Source of the DNA: an uncultured Fusobacterium sp.
Lineage (GTDB): Bacteria; Fusobacteriota; Fusobacteriia; Fusobacteriales; Fusobacteriaceae
NCBI RefSeq assembly: GCF_905200055.1
Contig: NZ_CAJKIS010000021.1
Span: 1 to 40,445, forward strand
Direction of reading: 5' to 3'
DNA: 40,445 nt
Both the position numbers and the translations under genes were made by a program. This document shows positions 16,762 to 26,082 of the stretch, in pieces. The stretch's first letter is position 1. Every line of letters starts with the position of its first letter. The notes beneath the pieces are model-generated. The model worked only from the letters and a program-made list of their open reading frames with translations. It did not search any database and was not told where the DNA came from.

Positions 16762-18519
16762 TTAAAATTGTTTAATAATTTTTTGATTTATTACATCTAT
16801 AAGCCCTATATCACTCATTTTTACCTCTGGTATAACTATTAAAGCAAGAGTGCTAGGTCTTGTGATAGGACTAGCTGTTTCAATACCATATTGATTTAAA
16901 AGATTGTTCATCCTAAAAATATCTTTACTTAACTCTTGAGCAGACTTTTTAGAAAGCATTCCAGCTATTGGGAATAAAACTTCATCTACAACTTTACTAT
17001 CTTCTACAACTACAACTCCTCCACCAATTTCTGCTATTCTCTTTGAAACAACTACTGCATCTTTAGCATTGTTATATATAATAGTCATATTATGTGAATC
17101 ATGTGAATATGTTGTTCCCACTGCTCCCTTAGCCATATAAAAGTTCTCTACAATAGCAAGAGCAATATTATCATTATTTGGGTATCTATTTAGAATTGCA
17201 ACAAAATTAAGTTCTGTTCCCTCAAGATCAATATATCCATTCTTTACTGGAACTGTAAAGAGTTTTTTTCTTGTTACAGATCTACTTCTACTTAAATACT
17301 CCATTCCTACAATCTCCATAGTTCCATTTTCAATAGGAGCTTTTATTTTAAAATCCTCCTCAGTAAAATCTTTAATTGTCACACTATTATAATTTTCCAA
17401 TTCAAGAACAGGTTTAGAAATAGGAACAACCATGTGATTATTTTCTGCTACTAATCTTCCTTTATAAAATACCTTTTCAACATTATAATTTTGAAGATTA
17501 TCAAAAATTACCATATCAGCAAAATATCCTGGTGCTATTCCTCCAATTTTCTCTAAGTGATAAGCTTGAGCTGTATTAAGTGTCACAGCTCTAATAGCTT
17601 CTATTGGCTCAAGTCCAGCTTTTACAGCCACTCTTACACAATCATTTAAGTGTCCCTTTTCTAAAATATCCTTTGGTTCTCTATCATCTGTACAAAGAGT
17701 AAAGTTTCTTGGAGATTTAAACCCTTTTATATTTTCAACAATAGATGTTATATTCTTAGATAGTGAGCTTTCTCTAGCATCTACTATCATCCCTTTTCTT
17801 ATCTTCTCCTTAGCATGAACCCCATCTCTTACCTCGTGACAAGATACAGGTCCTCCGCATAGATATGCTGATAGATCTGAACCTACAACCTCTGGTGCAT
17901 GCCCCTGAAGAAATTTATTCTTTTGATAAGCTGTATCAATTATATCTTCCATTCTCTTATCAGAATTGATAACCCCAACAAAATCCATTACCTCTCCAAG
18001 TCCAAGAACTCTATCTTTATCTAGCATCTTATCAATTATATCAGCATCAAACTCTGCTCCTGTTATTTCTAATCCAACAACTGATGGAACACAAGATGGA
18101 ATTAGAAAATATTGATTCATAGGTAGGTTTTCTGATGCCTCTAACATATAATCTACTCCCTTTTCTCCTAAAGCATTTCCTATCTCATGGGGATCAGCTA
18201 TTATGGTTGTAGTTCCCTTTGGTATAACTGCTTCAGCAAAGTGATATGGAGTAAGATGGCTACTCTCTATATGAAGATGTGAATCAATAAATCCTGGTGC
18301 AAGATATTTTCCTTTTATATCAATAATTTTTTCAGCAGGTTTCATCGTATCTCTTTCACACTCTACAACATCTGCTACATACTCATTATAAATATATATA
18401 TTAGCTAAGTAAATCTCTCCTGAAAAAACATTTACTAAATTAGCATTTTCAATTTTCAATGTAGCCTCTCTTTTTCCTAAAGCTACTTCTATAAGTTTTC
18501 TTCTTTCTATCTTATTCAT
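16762..18519 (-). CDS. ade: Adenine deaminase
   Basis: A 585-residue metal-dependent amidohydrolase that turns adenine into hypoxanthine and ammonia in the cytoplasm. Metal ligands are in DSHLHIESS, and QGHAPEVVGSDLSAYLCGG and CTDDREP are other conserved blocks. The C-terminal part holds YSHDSHN and GGGVVVVEDSKVV, typical of this family. The length is normal. It has its own promoter and lies after tgt. With apt nearby it belongs to purine salvage. No purine riboswitch is seen in its short leader. Confidence 0.96.
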   Translation of the reverse strand: MNKIERRKLIEVALGKREATLKIENANLVNVFSGEIYLANIYIYNEYVADVVECERDTMKPAEKIIDIKGKYLAPGFIDSHLHIESSHLTPYHFAEAVIPKGTTTIIADPHEIGNALGEKGVDYMLEASENLPMNQYFLIPSCVPSVVGLEITGAEFDADIIDKMLDKDRVLGLGEVMDFVGVINSDKRMEDIIDTAYQKNKFLQGHAPEVVGSDLSAYLCGGPVSCHEVRDGVHAKEKIRKGMIVDARESSLSKNITSIVENIKGFKSPRNFTLCTDDREPKDILEKGHLNDCVRVAVKAGLEPIEAIRAVTLNTAQAYHLEKIGGIAPGYFADMVIFDNLQNYNVEKVFYKGRLVAENNHMVVPISKPVLELENYNSVTIKDFTEEDFKIKAPIENGTMEIVGMEYLSRSRSVTRKKLFTVPVKNGYIDLEGTELNFVAILNRYPNNDNIALAIVENFYMAKGAVGTTYSHDSHNMTIIYNNAKDAVVVSKRIAEIGGGVVVVEDSKVVDEVLFPIAGMLSKKSAQELSKDIFRMNNLLNQYGIETASPITRPSTLALIVIPEVKMSDIGLIDVINQKIIKQF

Positions 18520-18558
18520 AATAATTCCCCCTATTATTAAAATTTATTTTTAAGAAAT

Positions 18559-18587
18559 ATTATATAATAAATTAAAAAAAAGGTAAA
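18559..18587 (-). promoter_or_regulatory. Promoter of ade
   Basis: TTTACC (18582-18587), 17 bases, TATAAT (18559-18564) on the minus strand. The ribosome binding site AGGGGGAATT follows. Confidence 0.7.
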
Positions 18588-18594
18588 CATTTTA

Positions 18595-18627
18595 TAAAAA
18601 AACTGCACCTAAAAATTTAAGTGCAGT
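18595..18627 (-). terminator. Terminator of tgt
   Basis: ACTGCAC and GTGCAGT pair, extended by AT pairs, and on the minus strand a T7 run follows. Confidence 0.8.
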
Positions 18628-18637
18628 TAATTTCATG

Positions 18638-19804
18638 TTATTCTCCTATTTTTTTAGGTTGTAACCATTCTGATTTTTTTCCCATTTGATAATTTTTTAT
18701 AAACTCATCTTTATACTCTTTAAAATTTCCATCAATAATTGCTTTTCTAGCATTTTTCATAAGTTTTAATAGGAAATAAAGATTGTGATATGTAGCTAAT
18801 CTTTGTCCTAAAATCTCTTCTGCTTTAAATAGATGTCTTATATATCCTCTTGTATAATTTCTACATACATAGCAATCACAACCTTCATCAAGAGGTCTAT
18901 CATCTTCAGCATAAGCAGCATTCTTTATAACCAATCTACCATATTTTGTAAACACTGTTCCATGTCTACCTATTCTACTAGGTTGTACACAGTCCATCAT
19001 ATCTATTCCAGCTTCAACAGCTTCTAACATATCCAATGGTTCTCCTACTCCCATAAGATATCTAGGCTTATTCTCTGGACATTTCTCTACAATATGATGT
19101 AATATTCTATACATATCTTCACGAGGTTCTCCAACTGCTAGTCCTCCTATTGCATACCCAGAAAAACTTTCATCCATAGTCATAAGCTCATTTAAACTCT
19201 TATCTCTTAGATCTTCATATATTCCACCTTGAACTATGGCAAATAATCCTTGCTCATCAGGTCTTTTATGAGCCTCTATACATCTTTTAGCCCATCTTGT
19301 AGTTCTCTCTATTGATGGTATCATATACTCTCTTGTAGAAAGCCCTGGAGGGCATTCATCAAATAGCATCACTATATCAGAACCTAAATTATTTTGAATA
19401 CTGATAGATTTTTCAGGAGAAAGGAAATGTTTAGATCCATCTATATGAGAACTAAATTTTACTCCCTCTTCTGTTATCTTTCTTAAAGCTCCTAAACTAA
19501 ATACTTGGAAACCTCCACTATCAGTTAAAATAGGTCTATTCCAATTCATAAATTTGTGAAGTCCACCAAATTTTGCTATTAATTCATCACTAGGTCTTAA
19601 ATAAAGGTGGTATGTATTTCCTAATATTATTTCAGAACCTATAGTTTCTAACTCCTCTGGTGTCATTGTTTTTACAGTAGCTTGTGTTCCTACAGGCATA
19701 AATACAGGTGTTTCAATTACTCCATGTGGAGTTGTTATTCTTCCTGCTCTAGCTTTTCCCTGTTTAACTTCTAGCTCATATGTTACAGGTAATTTTTTTG
19801 TCAT
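18638..19804 (-). CDS. tgt: tRNA-guanine transglycosylase
   Basis: A 388-residue TIM-barrel enzyme that swaps guanine 34 of Asp, Asn, His and Tyr tRNAs for the queuosine precursor. LTDSGGFQVFSLG holds the catalytic-region residues near the N-terminus, GGLAVGEPR and MGVGEPLDMLEAVEAGIDM the middle ones. CDCYVC with a later His is the zinc site. The length is typical. It starts 21 bases after the (p)ppGpp enzyme and ends in its own terminator, so it is the last gene of that unit. Confidence 0.96.
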   Translation of the reverse strand: MTKKLPVTYELEVKQGKARAGRITTPHGVIETPVFMPVGTQATVKTMTPEELETIGSEIILGNTYHLYLRPSDELIAKFGGLHKFMNWNRPILTDSGGFQVFSLGALRKITEEGVKFSSHIDGSKHFLSPEKSISIQNNLGSDIVMLFDECPPGLSTREYMIPSIERTTRWAKRCIEAHKRPDEQGLFAIVQGGIYEDLRDKSLNELMTMDESFSGYAIGGLAVGEPREDMYRILHHIVEKCPENKPRYLMGVGEPLDMLEAVEAGIDMMDCVQPSRIGRHGTVFTKYGRLVIKNAAYAEDDRPLDEGCDCYVCRNYTRGYIRHLFKAEEILGQRLATYHNLYFLLKLMKNARKAIIDGNFKEYKDEFIKNYQMGKKSEWLQPKKIGE

Positions 19805-19825
19805 ATATTCTCCTATCTATTTATT

Positions 19826-22006
19826 TTATCTATCTACTGATATTACGCTTTTTAATTTTAATAAGTTATTCAACAGATATTTATACTCGCTCTTATCACT
19901 TATCTCTATAGTAAGTTTTAGATTTATATATTTATCTCCATTTTTTACTATCTCATTTGAATTAACAGAGACTAAATTTATCTTGTGATTTGCTATTACA
20001 TTCATTAGATCCAATAAAATATTTGGTCTATCATAAACAAGAACATTAAAAGTAAACTTATATTTATTAAGTTTTTTAGCTATTAAGCTTTTATCCCAAG
20101 CAACAGCTATCTCTCTTGTAGGGTCGTGAGCTATCATACTTTGAACATTTTTACAATCTTTTCTATGAACTGTTATTCCTGTTAATTTTGTAACATATCC
20201 TGTTATCTCATCTCCAGGAAGAGGAGTACAACATCTCGCAAATCTAATTAAAGTATTATTTACTCCATCTATAACTATTCCATAATCATTTTTGCCAGCT
20301 GAACTTTTTTCCTTCTCTTTTTTCTTCTCCATAAGTTCATCTATATCTATATTTGAAATAGCTCTCTCTTTTTCAATTCTTGTTCTTAATTTTTTAATAA
20401 TAACATCTATCTTACTTCTCTTTTCTCCCACATGGAAATAAAATTCATCTAAATTATTGATATTATTCTTTTCCATATGTTTTTTTATAATTGGATCTTC
20501 TTCCATCTCTTTAAGAGAGATTCCTAATTTTCCTAACTCTCTCTCAAGATTTTCTCTTCCAATTTTTATTGTTTCTTCCATTATAGAGTCTTTTAAAAGT
20601 TTTCTAATCTTACTTTTAGCTCCATGAGTAACTACTATATCCAACCAATCTTTTGCTGGTCCTTTTGAATTTTTAGCAGTTATAATCTCAACTCTATCTC
20701 CATTTTGAAGTTTATAATCTAAAGTAACAATCTTTCCATTTACCTTAGCTCCTACACATTTACATCCTATCTGTGTGTGAATAGCAAAGGCAAAATCAAG
20801 AGGTGTAGCCCCTTGTGGTAACTCTAAAATATCCCCTTTTGGAGAGAAAACAAATACTGTTTCGTTCATTATATCTTCAGTTACGCTTTTTATAAAGTCT
20901 TGTGTATCCTCAGCCTCATTTTGAAGTTCAAGTATATTTCTAAGCCAACCATAAATTTGATCGCCCTTTGTTACCTTTGTTTTCTCCTTATAGCTCCAAT
21001 GTGCTGCTACCCCTTCTTCAGCAACCTTGTCCATCTCTTCAGTTCTAATTTGAATTTCAATAAATTTACCTTGTGGTCCTACAATTGTAGTGTGAATTGA
21101 TTGATAGTTATTTGATTTAGGAACTGCTATATAATCTTTAAATCTTCCAGGAACTGGTCTGAAGTGACTGTGAATAACTCCTAAAGTGTTATAACATTCA
21201 GCCTCTGTATCTACAATTATTCTTATCCCCATTAAATCGTAAATATCATCAAACTCTTTTCCCTTTTCATACATCTTTTTATATATACTGTAAAAATGTT
21301 TAAATCTACCTTTTACACTTCCTTTGATACCTGTATCATGAAGTAGTTTTACTATTGTTTTTATAAAACTCTCTATATACTCACTTCTTTCAGCTCTTTT
21401 ACTATCTATTAAACTTTTTATATGTGTATACTCATCTGGCTTCAGGTATCTTAAACATAAATCTTCAAGCTCCCATTTTATTTTAGCTATCCCTAATCTA
21501 TGGGCAAGTGGTGCATATATATCCAAAGTTTCTTGAGATATAGAGATCTGTTTTTCTGGTTTCATATACTTCATTGTTCTCATATTATGAAGTCTATCTG
21601 CTAGTTTTATAATGATCACTCTCAAGTTTTGAGCCATAGCAAGAATCATTTTTCTAATATTCTCATCTTGCTTTTTTGTTCCATTTGGCAGATTTTTTAA
21701 TTTTGTAACTCCATCTACAAGAGTTGCCACTGTATCACCAAAATTATATTTAATATCTGCTAAAGTTATCATTGTATCTTCAACTATATCATGTAAAATA
21801 CCAGCTACTATGGTATCTGTATCCATTTTCATATCAATGAGGATTTTTGTAACTTCTACTGGGTGCATAATATAATCTTCTCCAGATTTTCTGTATTGTC
21901 CCTCATGACACTCTTCTGCAAAACATAGAGCTAATTTTATTTTTTCAAGATCTACTTTTAAATTGTTCTTATTTATCTGATTTACAATTTCTTCCCAATA
22001 GTTCAT
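19826..22006 (-). CDS. Bifunctional (p)ppGpp synthetase/hydrolase (Rel/SpoT type)
   Basis: A 726-residue stringent-response enzyme. The N-terminal HD domain keeps its metal residues (H48 in MHPVEV; H72, D73, E76, D77 in LHDIVEDT), so hydrolysis of (p)ppGpp is likely. The synthetase domain has GRFKHFYSIYKKM, DDIYDLMGIRIIV and FKDYIAVPKSNNYQSIHTT. A TGS domain (VFVFSPKGDILELPQGATPL) and a C-terminal ACT domain follow, which sense the ribosome. A single complete long enzyme is the normal pattern outside proteobacteria. It lies 64 bases after apt with a stem-loop between. Confidence 0.95.
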   Translation of the reverse strand: MNYWEEIVNQINKNNLKVDLEKIKLALCFAEECHEGQYRKSGEDYIMHPVEVTKILIDMKMDTDTIVAGILHDIVEDTMITLADIKYNFGDTVATLVDGVTKLKNLPNGTKKQDENIRKMILAMAQNLRVIIIKLADRLHNMRTMKYMKPEKQISISQETLDIYAPLAHRLGIAKIKWELEDLCLRYLKPDEYTHIKSLIDSKRAERSEYIESFIKTIVKLLHDTGIKGSVKGRFKHFYSIYKKMYEKGKEFDDIYDLMGIRIIVDTEAECYNTLGVIHSHFRPVPGRFKDYIAVPKSNNYQSIHTTIVGPQGKFIEIQIRTEEMDKVAEEGVAAHWSYKEKTKVTKGDQIYGWLRNILELQNEAEDTQDFIKSVTEDIMNETVFVFSPKGDILELPQGATPLDFAFAIHTQIGCKCVGAKVNGKIVTLDYKLQNGDRVEIITAKNSKGPAKDWLDIVVTHGAKSKIRKLLKDSIMEETIKIGRENLERELGKLGISLKEMEEDPIIKKHMEKNNINNLDEFYFHVGEKRSKIDVIIKKLRTRIEKERAISNIDIDELMEKKKEKEKSSAGKNDYGIVIDGVNNTLIRFARCCTPLPGDEITGYVTKLTGITVHRKDCKNVQSMIAHDPTREIAVAWDKSLIAKKLNKYKFTFNVLVYDRPNILLDLMNVIANHKINLVSVNSNEIVKNGDKYINLKLTIEISDKSEYKYLLNNLLKLKSVISVDR

Positions 22007-22043
22007 AAAAATTTCCTCTTTTCCTTATTAAATTTTTAACAAA

Positions 22044-22064
22044 AGGCGACATCACTGTCGCCTT
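22044..22064 (-). terminator. Stem-loop between apt and the (p)ppGpp enzyme gene
   Basis: AAGGCGACA and TGTCGCCTT form a strong, GC-rich stem with a four-base loop, AAA/TTT outside. The T run on the minus strand is broken (TTTTGTTAAAAATTT), so it may stop only part of transcription. Confidence 0.6.
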
Positions 22065-22070
22065 TAATCT

Positions 22071-22583
22071 TTAGTATTTCATTAAAGCCAATACAGGATA
22101 ATCTTTTAATTTTTCTATTCCTTTTAATTCTTCAAGTTCAATTAAAAATCCTAGCCCTGCAACAACTCCCCCTAAAGCTTCAACTAATTTTATTACAGCT
22201 TCAATAGTTCCTCCTGTTGCTAAAAGATCATCAACTATCAATACTCTTTGTCCTGGCTTTATAGCATCTTTATGCATAGCTAAAACATTTGAACCATATT
22301 CTAAATCATATGAATACTCTATTACTTCTCTTGGTAATTTCCCAGGTTTTCTAACTGGAACAAACCCTACTTCTAATTCTGTTGCTACTGGACAACCAAA
22401 AAGGAACCCTCTAGCCTCTGGTCCTACTACAACGTCTACTTCTTTCTCTTTAGCAAATTCAACTAATCTATTTATAGTCTCTTTATATGCCTTTCCATCT
22501 TGCATTAAAGGAGTTATATCTCTAAAGATTATTCCCTTTTTTGGAAAATTTTCTATTGATTTTACATAATTCTTTAAATTCAT
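22071..22583 (-). CDS. apt: Adenine phosphoribosyltransferase
   Basis: A 170-residue enzyme joining adenine and PRPP to give AMP. The PRPP loop VLIVDDLLATGGT is intact, and PKKGIIFRDITPLM near the N-terminus and GPEARGFLFG are family blocks. The length is typical. With ade it offers the cell two routes for adenine. It follows the TPR lipoprotein by 17 bases. Confidence 0.97.
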   Translation of the reverse strand: MNLKNYVKSIENFPKKGIIFRDITPLMQDGKAYKETINRLVEFAKEKEVDVVVGPEARGFLFGCPVATELEVGFVPVRKPGKLPREVIEYSYDLEYGSNVLAMHKDAIKPGQRVLIVDDLLATGGTIEAVIKLVEALGGVVAGLGFLIELEELKGIEKLKDYPVLALMKY

Positions 22584-22600
22584 TCTATCTCCCCTTAATT

Positions 22601-23020
22601 TTAAATCTCTTCTTTATGTAATAACATTCTCTTTAATTTTAAAATATCATCATCTTTTATATCTGAGATCTTCTCTAAATGTCTTCTACTTTTTTCAAGA
22701 TCTCTCTTTGAATAATATAGATTTACTAAATTTTTTACCACATCTTTATCAGTAGGATCTAATTTATGAGCTTTTTCATAAAAATCAATAGCTGAATTTA
22801 TATCTCCCAGTTCATAGGATAAAAAAGCTATCTCTTTTATAACAACTACATTATTTGGATTTATCTCATAAGCTTTTTCATATTCTTTTAAAGCATCTTT
22901 TTTCTTTCCTTTTTGATAGAGATTTATACCTTTAATAAAGCTATACTTTTCCTCTTTTGAATTAGAGTTTGAACAACCTACACAAAACATTAAACATAAT
23001 ATTAGTAATATTTTTATCAT
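22601..23020 (-). CDS. TPR-repeat lipoprotein
   Basis: 139 residues. A signal sequence ends in CLMFCVGC, so Cys16 is the likely lipid anchor. The mature part contains about three tetratricopeptide repeats (ALKEYEKAYEINPNN and AIDFYEKAHKLDPTD are clear). TPRs bind other proteins; the partner is unknown. It lies 11 bases after the DUF502 gene, in an operon with two other membrane proteins. Confidence 0.88.
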   Translation of the reverse strand: MIKILLILCLMFCVGCSNSNSKEEKYSFIKGINLYQKGKKKDALKEYEKAYEINPNNVVVIKEIAFLSYELGDINSAIDFYEKAHKLDPTDKDVVKNLVNLYYSKRDLEKSRRHLEKISDIKDDDILKLKRMLLHKEEI

Positions 23021-23031
23021 TACTACTACTC

Positions 23032-23724
23032 CTATTTTTCATTATTTTCAATTAATTCATTCTCTTCATCTTTTATTCCATGTTTTTCAGGAGTAATAAC
23101 TCCACCTGAAATTATAAGTTTAACTGCATCATCTATTTTAATATCCAATATATGAACATCTTTAGCATCGACAATTATAAACATTCCAGATGTTGGGTTT
23201 GGAGATGTTGGAATAAAAATATTATACATCTTTTCAACCCCAGTAGCTTTTTCCAATGTTTCATTTTTGTCTGCTGTTAAAAATCCTATACTGTATATTC
23301 CTTTTCTAGGATACTCTACAGCTACTACCTTTTGATAAGTAGTTGCTCTATCTGATTTTACAATATTTATTATTTGACTAATTGTTGTATAAATTTGATT
23401 AACAAAAGGTATTTTTCTTAAAAATTGTTTCGCTTTTTTTGCAATTTTTGCAAAAAATACCAGTTTCAAAGTAAACCCTACAATACATATGAATATTACC
23501 ATAGTTATTAAAGATAATATGTATGTTAAGATTTGAAAATAGAAGATATAATCCTCTTCTCCAACAAGATTTAGAATTATATTTTTTATAATTATAGTTA
23601 CAAAAGAGTCATTTAAAACTATTAATACAAGTCCCATTATCCAGTTAAAGATATAAGCTGTTAATACTAAAGGTAGTAATGAAAAAAGACCTGCATAAAA
23701 ATAATTTTTTAAATGTTTAATCAT
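23032..23724 (-). CDS. DUF502 family membrane protein
   Basis: 230 residues with two or three strong membrane segments in the first 100 residues. The conserved core is KIPFVNQIYTTISQ, then a soluble part with TSPNPTSGMFIIV, both hallmarks of DUF502. The family function is not known. It overlaps the end of the CNNM/CorC gene by eight bases, so the two are translationally coupled. Confidence 0.9.
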   Translation of the reverse strand: MIKHLKNYFYAGLFSLLPLVLTAYIFNWIMGLVLIVLNDSFVTIIIKNIILNLVGEEDYIFYFQILTYILSLITMVIFICIVGFTLKLVFFAKIAKKAKQFLRKIPFVNQIYTTISQIINIVKSDRATTYQKVVAVEYPRKGIYSIGFLTADKNETLEKATGVEKMYNIFIPTSPNPTSGMFIIVDAKDVHILDIKIDDAVKLIISGGVITPEKHGIKDEENELIENNEK

Positions 23725-24991
23725 CTAATGTTTGCTCCTTTTCAATGTATACTTTAGAAACTCTCATTTTATTTACTTCTAAGACTCTTAGTTTTACACC
23801 ATCTATTGTAAGCTCATCTCCTACACTTGCTACTCTACCAAGTTCAGTAATAATAAGCCCACCTAAACTTTCATAATCATCTGAATCTGGAAGTTGTATA
23901 TCTAACTCTTTATCTAAAGTTTCTATATCTATCATAGCATCCACTTCATAGCTATTTTCATCTATTTGAGTTATAAACTCTTCCTCTTCTGTATCAAACT
24001 CATCTCTAATCTCTCCAACTATCTCTTCTATCAAATCTTCAATAGTTAGAAGTCCCACTATTCCACCATACTCATCAAGTACAAGAGCAATATGAACTTT
24101 TAATGTTCTAAACTCTTTTAAAATTTCTATTATAGATTTTGTTTCTGGTACAAAATATCCAGGTCTTATAAAGTTTTTAATAGGAACATTAGTATTACCA
24201 TCTTTCAGGCTATTCATAATATCTTTTATATATAATACTCCTATTATATTATCAATAGTATCTTCATACACAGGAATTCTTGAAAAACCGTTATCTATTA
24301 ACTCATACCAAATATCATCAATAGTTTTATTTCCTTCAAATGCAAGCATTGATGTTCTAGGTGTCATTACTTCTTTAGCTGTAGTTTCTCCAAACCCAAC
24401 TATAGAATGAATCATTTCTTTTTCATCCTCTTCTATTACACCTTCAGCCTCTCCAACATTTACAAAAGAGATTATGTCTTCTTCTGTTATCATCAATGTT
24501 TCATCTGTTAAATCAATTCCCAACATTCTTCCTATAAACTTAGAAATCCCAATCAATATCTTAATAACAGGTTTAGTTAAAAAACTGAACCAATATATTA
24601 CTACTATTACTATTCCAGCTATTTTTAAAGATTGATTCTTAGCTATAATTTTTGGTGTTATCTCCCCAAAAATTAATATTATTATAGTCATAATAATAGT
24701 TGCAATAGCTATAGATTTACTTGAATTTCCCATTAAATTTACAGTTACAACTGTTGCTATTGAAGAAGCCCAAATGTTTACTATATTATTTCCTAATAAC
24801 AATCCAGTAAGCATCTCATTTGGATTTTTCAACCATTTTTTTAAAAGACTAACTTGTTTTTCATGCTTCCCATCTTCTAACTTCTCTAAATGAATACTTC
24901 TAAAAGAAGTTAAAGCTGTCTCAGAAGCTGAGAAAAAACCTGACAATAAAATTAAACCCACAAGCAACACAATATTTTGATACGTGTCCAC
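23717..24991 (-). CDS. CNNM/CorC-family membrane protein (HlyC/CorC)
   Basis: 424 residues. Residues 1-190 form the DUF21/CNNM membrane domain (GFFSASETALTS near the start), about 210-325 a pair of CBS domains (MTPRTSMLAFEG; VLDEYGGIVGLLTIEDLIEEIVGEI), and the end is a CorC_HlyC domain (YESLGGLIITELGRV). Relatives move Mg2+ or Na+, and the CBS pair often binds ATP. The old label hemolysin is misleading. It lies 25 bases after another CBS protein gene. Confidence 0.92.
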   Translation of the reverse strand: MDTYQNIVLLVGLILLSGFFSASETALTSFRSIHLEKLEDGKHEKQVSLLKKWLKNPNEMLTGLLLGNNIVNIWASSIATVVTVNLMGNSSKSIAIATIIMTIIILIFGEITPKIIAKNQSLKIAGIVIVVIYWFSFLTKPVIKILIGISKFIGRMLGIDLTDETLMITEEDIISFVNVGEAEGVIEEDEKEMIHSIVGFGETTAKEVMTPRTSMLAFEGNKTIDDIWYELIDNGFSRIPVYEDTIDNIIGVLYIKDIMNSLKDGNTNVPIKNFIRPGYFVPETKSIIEILKEFRTLKVHIALVLDEYGGIVGLLTIEDLIEEIVGEIRDEFDTEEEEFITQIDENSYEVDAMIDIETLDKELDIQLPDSDDYESLGGLIITELGRVASVGDELTIDGVKLRVLEVNKMRVSKVYIEKEQTLDD

Positions 24992-25016
24992 TTCTACTCA
25001 TACACCTTCCTTATTT

Positions 25017-25460
25017 TTAATAACATTTATTTATTAAGTCACTTTTAGTGACTATTCCAACTAATTTTTCATTTTCTAAAACTAAAGCATAATTATAATC
25101 TTTATCTAACATTTCACTTACTACACCTTCTAAATCAGCATCTATATCTGCTGTATAGAAATTTTTCTCCATTATATCTTCAGCCTTAAATGATATGAAT
25201 TTTTTCATTTTTTCTTTAAACCCTTTGCTGTTTGGTAAAGCTATCATTATTTCCCAAAAAGCTATTACTGGAGGTACTGGAGATTTTCCCTGCTTTACTA
25301 AAATGTCATCTCTTGTTACAACTCCAACAATCTTATCTCCATCTAAAACTGGTAATTTCCCCAATCTTTTCTCTTTCATTATTGAAACTATTTCTCCAAC
25401 TAATGTTTCTCTTGTTATTGTTTGAACATTGCTATTGATTACATCTCTTACTTTTTTCAT
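25017..25460 (-). CDS. CBS-domain protein
   Basis: 147 residues made almost wholly of two CBS domains (LGKLPVLDGDKIVGVVTRDD and YALVLENEKLVGIVTKSDL). Such stand-alone pairs bind adenine nucleotides and act as sensors. The start at 25460 is set by GGAGGT six bases upstream; the GTG at 25472 contains that site. It is the first gene of a unit ending with apt or beyond. Confidence 0.9.
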   Translation of the reverse strand: MKKVRDVINSNVQTITRETLVGEIVSIMKEKRLGKLPVLDGDKIVGVVTRDDILVKQGKSPVPPVIAFWEIMIALPNSKGFKEKMKKFISFKAEDIMEKNFYTADIDADLEGVVSEMLDKDYNYALVLENEKLVGIVTKSDLINKCY

Positions 25461-25479
25461 AGTAACCTCCACCTTTATA

Positions 25480-25508
25480 ATATTATCATATATTTATTTA
25501 AAATACAA
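25480..25508 (-). promoter_or_regulatory. Promoter of the CBS-CNNM-DUF502-TPR-apt unit
   Basis: TTGTAT (25503-25508), 17 bases ending TGA, TAATAT (25480-25485) on the minus strand. Confidence 0.6.
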
Positions 25509-25581
25509 TAATTCCCCCTAATGTATTTTTTATAAAAATAGTATTATATTACTAAAATAGCTCCTTAAAAAATAAAAAATT

Positions 25582-25602
25582 AAAACCAGAAAATCTGGTT
25601 TT
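25582..25602 (-). terminator. Terminator of the ten-gene operon
   Basis: AAAACCAGA and TCTGGTTTT pair around AAA; on the minus strand AATTTTTTATTTTTT follows. Confidence 0.85.
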
Positions 25603-26065
25603 ATTTTATTATAAATAACTTGTCTCCTTTTTTAACAAGCTCTCCATCTTCTACTAATATTTTAACTATAGTACAACTTTTATGTGCTTTTACTTCATTC
25701 ATTAATTTCATAGCTTCTATTATACATAGAGTTTCTCCTGAAGCTACACTTTGTCCTTCTGCTACAAATGGAGGATTTCCCGGAGCTGAAGATTTATAGA
25801 AAGTTCCTACCATTGGTGATGTAATAACTTCTCCCTCTACCTCTTCTTTAACTTCCTCTTGTTTTGGGGCAACTTCTTCTTGAACAAAATCAACAGCTGC
25901 TGTAACTGCTGGAGTTTTAGCCACTATTACTTGCTCTGGTTGAGCTACTTTATTCTCTTTTTTTAAAGTTACTTTTGCTCCTTCACTTTCAACTACCACT
26001 TCATTCAAATTATATTTTTCAATACTTTCTGCTAAATCCTTTATCATTTTTAAATCTATTTTCAT
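25601..26065 (-). CDS. accB: Biotin carboxyl carrier protein of acetyl-CoA carboxylase
   Basis: 154 residues. The N-terminal part is the AccB-type segment (MIKDLAESIEKYNLNEVVVE), then a Pro/Ala/Glu-rich linker, then the biotinyl domain with EAMKLMNEV, where K120 carries biotin. It shuttles carboxyl groups for fatty acid synthesis. The start at 26065 has GGAGG at the right distance; the TTG at 26077 overlaps it. accC, accA and accD are not next to it. It ends the ten-gene operon. A decarboxylase carrier is a less likely alternative because of the N-terminal segment. Confidence 0.92.
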   Translation of the reverse strand: MKIDLKMIKDLAESIEKYNLNEVVVESEGAKVTLKKENKVAQPEQVIVAKTPAVTAAVDFVQEEVAPKQEEVKEEVEGEVITSPMVGTFYKSSAPGNPPFVAEGQSVASGETLCIIEAMKLMNEVKAHKSCTIVKILVEDGELVKKGDKLFIIK

Positions 26066-26082
26066 CTTTTCCTCCAATTTGT

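Noticed and set aside
18520..18600. A purine riboswitch upstream of ade
   Set aside because: The leader after the promoter is only about 30-40 bases, too short, and the conserved loops are absent.
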